A stretch of 6,745 nucleotides of DNA from an uncultured Lachnospiraceae bacterium (GTDB taxonomy: Bacteria > Bacillota > Clostridia > Lachnospirales > Lachnospiraceae): NCBI GenBank assembly GCA_948665105.1, contig CAPNGW010000131.1:1-6745 (forward strand). The letters run 5' to 3'. Every line of letters starts with the position of its first letter. The first letter of the stretch is position 1. The notes under the pieces were generated by a model. The model worked only from the letters and a program-made list of their open reading frames with translations, did no database searches and was not told the DNA's origin. Below, one piece after another: positions 1 through 4,635 of the stretch. The translations under genes were made by a program, and so were the position numbers.

Positions 1-1136
1 TGGGAAGCGCGGTTATCCGCCTTACCCGCCATGAAAAGCCTCCGGTGGAGGTGGCGGATGAACAGCTTTTGTTCCGGCTGATTCGGGCATCCTTCAACCA
101 GCGGAGAAAGACACTGGTCAATGGTCTTTCCAATTCCGGGGAGCTTAGGCTTTCAAAGGAACAGATTGCAGGAGCCATTGAAAAGCTTGGCCTTTCTCCC
201 AGTGTTCGGGGGGAGGCTCTGACCTTGGAGCAGTTTGTAAGGCTTAGCAATATTATTGGTGATATGTCAAGGATTACTTATATAAGCAAAGAACCCATAG
301 ACAAGGGCTGGTCAGGGGATAAGAAATACTGCATTACGGATAAGAGCGGTACACAGTATTTGCTACGTATTTCTGACATGACCAGGTATGAGGCAAAGCA
401 GTCTGAATTCAACAGGATGAAACAGGTGGCGGCTCTCGGCGTTCCCATGTGTGCACCTGTTGAGTTTGGTACCTGTGAGGAAGGCGTTTACTCCATCCAG
501 AAATGGATTGAGGGCGTGAATGCGGACAGCGTCATAACCACTCTGCCTGAGAATCAGCAGTATGCATACGGTCTTGACGCCGGCAAGATGCTTCGGATGA
601 TTCATTCCATTCCGGCCCCTGAAACCCAGGAGGCTTGGGAAATCCGGTTTAACCGGAAAATGGACCTGAAAATACAAAAGTACAGGGAATGCCCCATAAA
701 ATATGAAAACGGGCAGGCTTTTATTGACTATATAAATGAAAACCGCCATTTGCTGAAAGACAGACCCCAGGTATACCAGCATGGAGATTATCATATCGGA
801 AACATGATTATTGACACCGCAGGTAAGCTGAATATTATTGATTTTGACCGTAACGATTACGGTGACCCCTGGGAAGAATTTAACCGTATTGTATGGTGTG
901 CACAAAAGTCTCCGCTATTTGCCTCAGGAATGGTAAAGGGCTACTTTGAAGGGGAGGTGCCCCTTGATTTCTGGAAGCTGCTTGCCCTTTATATTTCCAG
1001 TAACACCCTTTCGTCCGTGTATTGGGCAATCCCCTATGGACAACAGCAGGTGGATACCATGCTGAACCAGGCCAGAGAGGTGCTTTCCTGGTACGACAAT
1101 ATGCGAAGCCCCGTGCCGGACTGGTTTGTCTGTTGA
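1..1136 (+). CDS. rsmA: RsmA (KsgA) C-terminal domain fused in frame to an aminoglycoside phosphotransferase-family kinase; 5' end outside window
   Basis: The frame is open from the left edge (first full codon at 3) to the TGA at 1134-1136. Codons 3-263 encode the end of 16S rRNA adenine dimethyltransferase RsmA/KsgA. Visible RsmA hallmarks are the strand GSAVIRLTRHEKPP, the helix FRLIRASFNQRRKTLVNGLSNS, and the closing motif SPSVRGEALTLEQFVRLSNII. RsmA dimethylates two adjacent adenines in the 3' terminal helix of 16S rRNA; the catalytic SAM-binding domain lies outside the window. RsmA proteins normally end within a few residues of the LSN motif. Here no stop occurs and the frame continues directly into a kinase of about 290 residues. 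A GTG at 45 could be called as a start, but it lies inside the RsmA domain and is not credible. The identity of the RsmA part is recognised from memory of the family. Whether one fused protein is made is uncertain: a one-base error near 258-263 would separate the genes. Confidence 0.8.
   Translation, partial: GSAVIRLTRHEKPPVEVADEQLLFRLIRASFNQRRKTLVNGLSNSGELRLSKEQIAGAIEKLGLSPSVRGEALTLEQFVRLSNIIGDMSRITYISKEPIDKGWSGDKKYCITDKSGTQYLLRISDMTRYEAKQSEFNRMKQVAALGVPMCAPVEFGTCEEGVYSIQKWIEGVNADSVITTLPENQQYAYGLDAGKMLRMIHSIPAPETQEAWEIRFNRKMDLKIQKYRECPIKYENGQAFIDYINENRHLLKDRPQVYQHGDYHIGNMIIDTAGKLNIIDFDRNDYGDPWEEFNRIVWCAQKSPLFASGMVKGYFEGEVPLDFWKLLALYISSNTLSSVYWAIPYGQQQVDTMLNQAREVLSWYDNMRSPVPDWFVC
264..1136 (+). 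CDS. Aminoglycoside phosphotransferase (APH)-family kinase, part of the same frame as RsmA or a separate start at 264
   Basis: This is the kinase half of the fused frame, 290 residues if started at ATG 264. It has the protein-kinase-like APH fold. The catalytic loop HGDYHIGN is at residues 173-180, with D175 as the presumed base, and the metal-binding loop IDFD (D193, with D195) stands in place of the usual DFG. The N-lobe strand YLLRISD carries Arg where many APH proteins have the nucleotide-binding Lys. The family transfers phosphate to a small hydroxylated substrate. Many chromosomal members of this clostridial subgroup have no known substrate, so aminoglycoside resistance should not be assumed. 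No Shine-Dalgarno sequence sits at the right distance before ATG 264: GGTGA ends one base before it and TAAGG is about 20 nt away. This favours translation as the C-terminal half of the RsmA fusion, or by coupling. Separate homologues start close to the MSRITYISKEP segment, as far as I recall. Confidence 0.8.
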   Translation: MSRITYISKEPIDKGWSGDKKYCITDKSGTQYLLRISDMTRYEAKQSEFNRMKQVAALGVPMCAPVEFGTCEEGVYSIQKWIEGVNADSVITTLPENQQYAYGLDAGKMLRMIHSIPAPETQEAWEIRFNRKMDLKIQKYRECPIKYENGQAFIDYINENRHLLKDRPQVYQHGDYHIGNMIIDTAGKLNIIDFDRNDYGDPWEEFNRIVWCAQKSPLFASGMVKGYFEGEVPLDFWKLLALYISSNTLSSVYWAIPYGQQQVDTMLNQAREVLSWYDNMRSPVPDWFVC

Positions 1137-1171
1137 TAAGATTCCCAACAAAAAGAATACAAATGAAAGAA

Positions 1172-1205
1172 AATGATTGCAAAATCATTCAAAATATGAT
1201 ATTTT
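1172..1205 (+). promoter_or_regulatory. Two adjacent palindromes with a candidate -10 box ahead of the toxin-antitoxin genes
   Basis: AATGATT-GCAA-AATCATT (1172-1189) is a perfect 7-bp inverted repeat. It is followed one base later by AAAATAT-G-ATATTTT (1191-1205), also a perfect 7-bp inverted repeat. A TATGAT hexamer (1195-1200) inside the second palindrome could be the -10 box; no good -35 is spaced for it. RelB/DinJ-type antitoxins usually bind palindromes over their own promoter through the ribbon-helix-helix domain, alone and with the toxin. The position 20-55 nt before the antitoxin start fits autoregulation. The palindromes are seen; their operator role is inferred. Confidence 0.45.
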
Positions 1206-1212
1206 TAATGCA

Positions 1213-1219
1213 AGAGGTG
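1213..1219 (+). promoter_or_regulatory. Ribosome binding site that fixes the antitoxin start
   Basis: AGAGGTG lies 6 nt before ATG 1226 and directly abuts the in-frame ATG at 1220, so 1226 is the better start. The same frame is open much further upstream, into the kinase gene, but nothing there looks like antitoxin sequence. Confidence 0.6.
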
Positions 1220-1225
1220 ATGAAA

Positions 1226-1498
1226 ATGACAACAGTAAGTTTGCGATTCGATGATAATATAAAAAAGGAATTGGATGAGATATGTGAAGAAATGGGGATG
1301 AACCTCACTACCTTTTTTATGATTTATGCGAAAAAGGTTTTGCGTGACCGCACAATCCCTTTTGAAATCACAGCGCCAATAGATCCGTTTTATTCTGAAT
1401 CTAATATGCGGCAGCTGGATAAAGCAGAGCGTCAAATTGAAGAAGGGAGAGTTATAGTCAAATCCATGGAAGAATTGGAGGCTATGGCTGATGAGTAG
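1226..1498 (+). CDS. RelB/DinJ-family type II antitoxin
   Basis: A 90-residue antitoxin. The N-terminus (MTTVSLRFDDNIKKELDEIC, then EEMGMNLTTFFMIYAKKVLRD) is a ribbon-helix-helix: a beta strand for pairing into a dimer and for operator binding, followed by two helices. The pattern matches RelB/DinJ proteins, including the IPFEI segment after the second helix. The acidic C-terminal part (residues about 60-90, ending MEELEAMADE) is the expected toxin-wrapping tail. It would neutralise the YoeB-type toxin encoded next and repress the operon together with it. The stop codon at 1496-1498 lies inside the toxin gene, with the toxin ATG at 1491, so translation is coupled. Base composition is poorer in G+C than the flanking genes. 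The start is chosen by the ribosome binding site and by family length. The family call is firm; binding to the downstream palindromes is inferred. Confidence 0.88.
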   Translation: MTTVSLRFDDNIKKELDEICEEMGMNLTTFFMIYAKKVLRDRTIPFEITAPIDPFYSESNMRQLDKAERQIEEGRVIVKSMEELEAMADE

Positions 1499-1757
1499 AA
1501 TCACGTTTGCAGAAAGTGCCTGGGGAGAATATCTCTATTGGCAAACTCAGGACAAAAAGACCTTGAAGAGAATTAACTTATTGTTAAAGGAAATTCAACG
1601 AACACCTTATGAGGGAATAGGAAAGCCAGAGCCATTGAAAGGTGATAAAAATGGTACTTGGAGTCGCCGCATCAATGATAAAGACCGTCTTGTTTATGAA
1701 ATAGGAGAAGAAACTGTATTTGTGAAACAATGCAAGGGTCATTATGAGGATAAATAA
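1491..1757 (+). CDS. yoeB: YoeB/Txe-family mRNA interferase toxin
   Basis: An 88-residue ribosome-dependent endoribonuclease that cleaves mRNA in the ribosomal A site. It aligns by eye almost end to end with E. coli YoeB: the WxEYLYWQ start (residues 11-18), RTPYEGIGKPEPLKG (37-51), WSRRI (57-61), DRLVYEI (65-71) and the terminal CKGHYEDK. The catalytic residues expected from E. coli YoeB (E46, R65, H83, Y84) are present one position later, as E47, R66, H84 and Y85, so the toxin looks intact. Translation starts inside the antitoxin gene (8-nt overlap), which keeps toxin synthesis dependent on antitoxin synthesis. YoeB is classically paired with a YefM/Phd-type antitoxin; here the partner is RelB/DinJ-like. 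A hand count gives 94 G+C in 240 bases (39%) for 1501-1740, against 63 in 120 (52%) for 1801-1920, which suggests a separately acquired module. Confidence 0.93.
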   Translation: MSRITFAESAWGEYLYWQTQDKKTLKRINLLLKEIQRTPYEGIGKPEPLKGDKNGTWSRRINDKDRLVYEIGEETVFVKQCKGHYEDK

Positions 1758-1760
1758 AGC

Positions 1761-2663
1761 TTAATTCTCCTTATCATCCGGAAAGAGAATATGAATACTC
1801 AGCCTGTGATTCTCATATTTTGCGGATATGAATCCCTTCATCTGCTCCACCAGGGTTCTGGCTATGGACAGGCCCAGACCTGTGGACTTTCTGGCGGCCT
1901 CCACGGTGTAAAAACGGTCAAAGAGCTTGCCCGCCTGTACTTCATTTAACCGGGATGCAGTATTGGCAAAAACAATTTCTCCTGTTTCATACAGTGTGAT
2001 GGTCAAATCGCCGTCGCTGTACTTAATGGCGTTGTTTAGAAGATTGGAAAACACCCGGGATACGGAGGAGCGGTTAAGGGTGCGAATCACTTTTGCTTCA
2101 GGCATCCGTATCACAGGGGTAATATTACGCTCCCTTAAAGCAGTGTAGAATGCTGCCACGCTCTCCTCCAGAAGGCTGTTAATTACCACGGCCTCTCTTA
2201 AGGTATCATCTTCCCTTGAGACGACAACGGAGTAGCAAAACAGCTCCTCCGTCAGCTGCATCAACATTTCTGCCCGGTCTCTGATTACTTCAATATATCT
2301 TTTCGCTGTTTCAGACGTTTCCTCCTGCTCAAGCAGGTCCAGATATCCCAGGATGGCGGTCAGAGGTGTCCGCAAATCGTGAGAGATATTTGTAATGGCA
2401 TCCTTAAGCTCCATGTCCCCCTGCTGAAAACGGCGGCGCTGTATACGGAGCTGTCGAAGCTGAACATTCATGGTGTTTGCCAGACTACGCATGTATTTGT
2501 CCCTGCTGGAAATATCCATCAGGGTGTTGGTGTCGGTTATGAGCCTGTGGGCAAAGGCGTTTTCAATTTCCTTTGCGGCTTTTTGTAAGATACAGATTTT
2601 TACAACCAGGGCAGAAATGAATACGGCCATAATGCCGACGACAGCCCATAACCAATGCTCCAT
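1761..2663 (-). CDS. Membrane sensor histidine kinase of an antimicrobial-peptide two-component system
   Basis: A 300-residue kinase with one predicted membrane segment (residues about 4-27) and no visible extracellular sensor domain. It then has a cytoplasmic linker and a dimerisation/phosphoacceptor domain with the H-box NISHDLRTP (H95), followed by an ATP-binding domain. The N-box is RVFSNLLNNAIKYS (203-216) and the G2 box is STGLGLSIA (260-268). A standard DxGxG G1 box is missing; the equivalent stretch reads EIVFANTASRLNEVQ. This, and KLFDRFYTVEAARKSTGLGLS, resemble kinases of lantibiotic and cationic-peptide systems such as NisK, SpaK and C. difficile CprK. It probably autophosphorylates at H95 and passes phosphate to the response regulator at 4636-5298. 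The gene lies 10 nt after the permease in the same direction. An upstream in-frame start at 2723 was rejected because AAGGAG sits 6 nt before ATG 2663. Confidence 0.9.
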   Translation of the reverse strand: MEHWLWAVVGIMAVFISALVVKICILQKAAKEIENAFAHRLITDTNTLMDISSRDKYMRSLANTMNVQLRQLRIQRRRFQQGDMELKDAITNISHDLRTPLTAILGYLDLLEQEETSETAKRYIEVIRDRAEMLMQLTEELFCYSVVVSREDDTLREAVVINSLLEESVAAFYTALRERNITPVIRMPEAKVIRTLNRSSVSRVFSNLLNNAIKYSDGDLTITLYETGEIVFANTASRLNEVQAGKLFDRFYTVEAARKSTGLGLSIARTLVEQMKGFISAKYENHRLSIHILFPDDKEN

Positions 2664-2669
2664 CGTTAT

Positions 2670-2675
2670 CTCCTT
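2670..2675 (-). promoter_or_regulatory. Ribosome binding site that fixes the histidine kinase start
   Basis: AAGGAG (minus strand) is 6 nt before ATG 2663 and overlaps the TAA stop of the permease gene (2674-2676). This supports one transcript with closely coupled translation of permease and kinase. Confidence 0.8.
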
Positions 2676-3501
2676 ACCTAAGATTCTTTCTTTTGAAAAT
2701 AAATACTCCGCCAAATGTGGCAAAAAGGGTAATCAACACAGAGGATATCATCATACGGACGGGATGAAGGATTTCCAGCTGCCACATCCTAAGGCCCTGC
2801 CCTGTGGGCAGAAAATCAATGAGAAATTCATATACTGCTCTCCTGGCACCACTGACATACGCCGGATTGGGAGAGGGATCAGTCATTTCCAGTCCGTTTG
2901 CAGTCAGCTGAATTCCGCTGGCCATCTCCGGTTGATTCAGCCCATTGTATAATGTGCTGGCAAAGATGAGAAGTCCCAAAAACAGCAGAATAGAGATGAC
3001 CACCGCGATGGATTTATTGGTGGTGAGCATACACACAAAGGTAAATATGGACGAAAAGGCTGCTGCAAACATCACAGCAATCACCAGATTAAGCAGGAGG
3101 CCGGGAATGCCCATCTCCCAGAGGCCGAGAGTAGGAATGCCCACGAGGGATCCCGCCAGCCATACCGCCATCATAAGCAACGTGGCGGCAAAGACGGTAA
3201 TCAGGTTGGCAAGATAGATGTCCGTCCTTGTGTGACCCACAACAATTTTGTTGCGGATGGTTCCGTCGCTGTATTCCGTGCCCAGGAACATGCTGGTGAA
3301 CAACGCACAGAACATTCCCAGTGAAATTGCAAACTGAAAATAGTAGTGGTCAAGGCTGTGATGATACTCAGACATGGAAATGGCCTGCTTGCATCCATTG
3401 AGCATGTAGAGAATGGAATAAACCACCATGACACCCATACAGAGCCAAAAGACCTTGTCTTTTTTGAGACGGGACAAATTGGCAGATAACAGTTTATACA
3501 T
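2674..3501 (-). CDS. ABC-2 type permease of a peptide-resistance transporter
   Basis: A 275-residue integral membrane protein with about six hydrophobic segments (approximately 17-35, 57-74, 99-121, 132-158, 164-186 and 248-269). It carries the ABC-2 permease landmark FLGTEYSDGTIRNKIVVGHTR (residues 72-92), the cytoplasmic region thought to contact the ATPase. Length and layout match BcrB- or LanE/LanG-type subunits, which with their ATPase remove bacitracin, lantibiotics or similar peptides from the membrane. There is only one permease gene, so the complex may be a homodimer, as in Bcr-type systems, rather than the two-permease LanFEG type. The start at ATG 3501 is preferred over an in-frame GTG at 3510, because the AGGAGG ribosome binding site touches that GTG but stands 8 nt from the ATG. 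The gene overlaps the end of the ATPase by 8 nt. The substrate is inferred from family and context only. Confidence 0.88.
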   Translation of the reverse strand: MYKLLSANLSRLKKDKVFWLCMGVMVVYSILYMLNGCKQAISMSEYHHSLDHYYFQFAISLGMFCALFTSMFLGTEYSDGTIRNKIVVGHTRTDIYLANLITVFAATLLMMAVWLAGSLVGIPTLGLWEMGIPGLLLNLVIAVMFAAAFSSIFTFVCMLTTNKSIAVVISILLFLGLLIFASTLYNGLNQPEMASGIQLTANGLEMTDPSPNPAYVSGARRAVYEFLIDFLPTGQGLRMWQLEILHPVRMMISSVLITLFATFGGVFIFKRKNLR

Positions 3502-4408
3502 GGCAGCCACCTCCTATAAGATTCACATAATAGCTCTCCAGACTTTCATCCCTCTCCTGCATGGAAATCACTTCACAGCCTTCCTTTGCCAATGTGGCTG
3601 CCAGATGGGACACATTGACTTTGGCATAGACGTCCGCAAGAGTGTCAGTAAGAATTTTATAATCGATATTCAGCTCATCAAGGATACGGGCAAGAGCCTT
3701 TGTATTGGTGACCTCCATACGAACACATTTCCTTAAGGCCGCTTCCAATTCCTCTGCGCTGATTTCCTTTACAATGGTTCCGCCATCAATAAAGCCGTAG
3801 TGAGTTGCAAGCCTGAATAATTCATCCAGGATATGGCTGGAAATCAAAACGGTAATCTGCTGCTCCCGGTTAAGCTTTAAAATCAATTCCCGAATTTCAA
3901 TAATGCCCTGTGGGTCAAGACCGTTGGCAGGCTCATCCAGCACCAGGAAATCCGGGTCCCCAACAAGGGCGATTGCAATCCCCAGTCTCTGGCGCATACC
4001 AAGAGAAAAATTCTTTGATGTCTTCTTCCCGGTATTTTCAAGTCCCACTAATTTTAAAATATCGGTCAGTCCGTCAAAAGACGGAAGTCCCAGTATACGG
4101 TACTGCTGCTTAAGATTATCCTCCGCTGTCATATCCAGATAAATGGACGGAGTTTCCACCACAGCGCCCATTCTCCTGCGTGACTTCACAATATCCTTGT
4201 GGGTGCTTTTTCTTTCGTACAGCGTATAATCGCCGGACCCAGGCTCCTGCAATCCGCAGATGAGACGTATGAGCGTTGTCTTGCCGGCGCCGTTTTTTCC
4301 AACAAAGCCGTAAATTGCTCCCTTTGGAATATTCATGGACAGGCTGTTTAACGCTTTGAAATCTTTGTAGCTTTTACTTAGAGCGTTTGTTCTAAGAACA
4401 TAATCCAT
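3494..4408 (-). CDS. ABC transporter ATP-binding protein, BcrA/LanF type (antimicrobial-peptide resistance)
   Basis: A 304-residue nucleotide-binding subunit. In order it shows Walker A GKNGAGKTT (37-45), a Q-loop position occupied by Glu (VVETPSIY, E85), signature FSLGMRQRLG (134-143), Walker B FLVLDEP (154-160) with the D-loop ANGLDP, and the H-loop histidine in ISSHILDE (H192). The Glu in the Q-loop is a feature described for lantibiotic-immunity ATPases of the LanF group (the E-loop) and is shared with BcrA-like proteins. Residues from about 220 onward form the extra C-terminal region usual for this group. It energises the permease encoded next, with which it overlaps by 8 nt. The frame is open up to 4636, but the start at ATG 4408 is clear: AAGGAGG is 8 nt before it, and the N-terminus MDYVLRTNALSKSYKDF is where family members begin. 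Its own regulated promoter lies immediately upstream. Confidence 0.92.
   Translation of the reverse strand: MDYVLRTNALSKSYKDFKALNSLSMNIPKGAIYGFVGKNGAGKTTLIRLICGLQEPGSGDYTLYERKSTHKDIVKSRRRMGAVVETPSIYLDMTAEDNLKQQYRILGLPSFDGLTDILKLVGLENTGKKTSKNFSLGMRQRLGIAIALVGDPDFLVLDEPANGLDPQGIIEIRELILKLNREQQITVLISSHILDELFRLATHYGFIDGGTIVKEISAEELEAALRKCVRMEVTNTKALARILDELNIDYKILTDTLADVYAKVNVSHLAATLAKEGCEVISMQERDESLESYYVNLIGGGCHV
3510..3515 (-). promoter_or_regulatory. Ribosome binding site that fixes the permease start
   Basis: AGGAGG (minus strand) lies 8 nt before ATG 3501, inside the last codons of the ATPase gene. The alternative GTG at 3510 overlaps this site and is therefore not a credible start. Confidence 0.8.
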
Positions 4409-4416
4409 AAGATCAA

Positions 4417-4423
4417 CCTCCTT
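4417..4423 (-). promoter_or_regulatory. Ribosome binding site that fixes the ATPase start
   Basis: AAGGAGG (minus strand) stands 8 nt before ATG 4408 and is a near-perfect match to the anti-Shine-Dalgarno sequence. It rules out the longer in-frame extension, which would run through the promoter and palindromes. Confidence 0.85.
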
Positions 4424-4437
4424 TATATGGTGCTTAC

Positions 4438-4443
4438 ATTGTA
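4438..4443 (-). promoter_or_regulatory. Candidate -10 box of the ABC transporter operon
   Basis: TACAAT on the minus strand matches TATAAT in 5 of 6 positions. It would give a leader of roughly 20-25 nt before ATG 4408, carrying the strong ribosome binding site. At a 17-nt spacing the -35 position reads CCGCAT, which is poor. A missing -35 overlapped by regulator half-sites is typical of a promoter that needs an OmpR-family activator. Confidence 0.55.
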
Positions 4444-4453
4444 CCGGGGAAAG

Positions 4454-4494
4454 GTAAAGAATGCGGTAAAGGAAACCGTAAAGAAACAGTAAAG
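4454..4494 (-). promoter_or_regulatory. Four tandem CTTTAC half-sites, probable OmpR-family response regulator operator
   Basis: On the plus strand GTAAAG begins at 4454, 4466, 4478 and 4489, so on the minus strand there are four CTTTAC repeats spaced 12, 12 and 11 nt, about one helical turn. The pair nearest the regulator gene also shares the following bases (CTTTACTGTTT and CTTTACGGTTT). OmpR-type regulators bind as head-to-tail dimers to direct half-sites with about this period; the NisR and SpaR boxes have the same geometry. The array ends about 10 nt before the candidate -10 of the ATPase gene. The likely binder is the response regulator encoded at 4636-5298. The repeats are directly seen; the binder is inferred. 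Confidence 0.7.
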
Positions 4495-4516
4495 ATATAT
4501 CCGCGAGCAATGGGGA

Positions 4517-4542
4517 AAATAGCCATGTATACATGGATATTT
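4517..4542 (-). repeat. 26-bp near-perfect palindrome centred on CCATGTATACATGG
   Basis: The core CCATGTATACATGG (4523-4536) is a perfect 14-bp palindrome. Adding the flanks AAATA and TATTT extends it to 26 bp with one mismatched pair. The heptamer CCGCGAG occurs on both sides as a direct repeat (4501-4507 and 4551-4557). It lies upstream of the CTTTAC array and beside the 4560-4593 hairpin. It may be one half of a repetitive palindromic element or a binding site for another dimeric regulator; the sequence alone does not decide. Confidence 0.55.
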
Positions 4543-4559
4543 GACGAATGCCGCGAGGG

Positions 4560-4593
4560 TCAAATACCCCGTTGCTTGCAGCGGGGTATTTGA
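4560..4593 (-). terminator. Strong 12-bp stem-loop after the response regulator gene (terminator-like or repetitive palindrome)
   Basis: TCAAATACCCCG (4560-4571) and CGGGGTATTTGA (4582-4593) are perfect inverted repeats around a 10-nt loop, and the loop can itself pair as TGC-TT-GCA. GGG at 4557-4559 and CCC at 4596-4598 can extend the stem past a 2-nt bulge. The hairpin lies 43 nt after the end of the regulator reading frame and before the transporter promoter, so it would end transcripts coming from the repair genes and regulator. No long T-run follows on either strand, so a simple intrinsic terminator is not certain. The compact symmetrical form also fits a repetitive extragenic palindrome. 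Confidence 0.5.
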
Positions 4594-4635
4594 TTCCCAG
4601 GGCAATGAAAGAAGGCTCATCTGTGTAATTTCCCA

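Noticed and set aside
1..1136. An acquired aminoglycoside-resistance gene
   Set aside because: The kinase has the fold and catalytic loop but resembles chromosomal clostridial APH-family proteins of unknown substrate, and no integron, transposon or other resistance gene is nearby.
1022..1225. Upstream extension of the antitoxin frame to 1022
   Set aside because: It overlaps the kinase gene in another frame, carries no antitoxin-like sequence, and the ribosome binding site points to 1226.
1140..1760. Insertion-sequence or integrase remnant carrying the toxin-antitoxin genes
   Set aside because: No transposase fragment, flanking terminal inverted repeats or target-site duplication was found at the module's edges.
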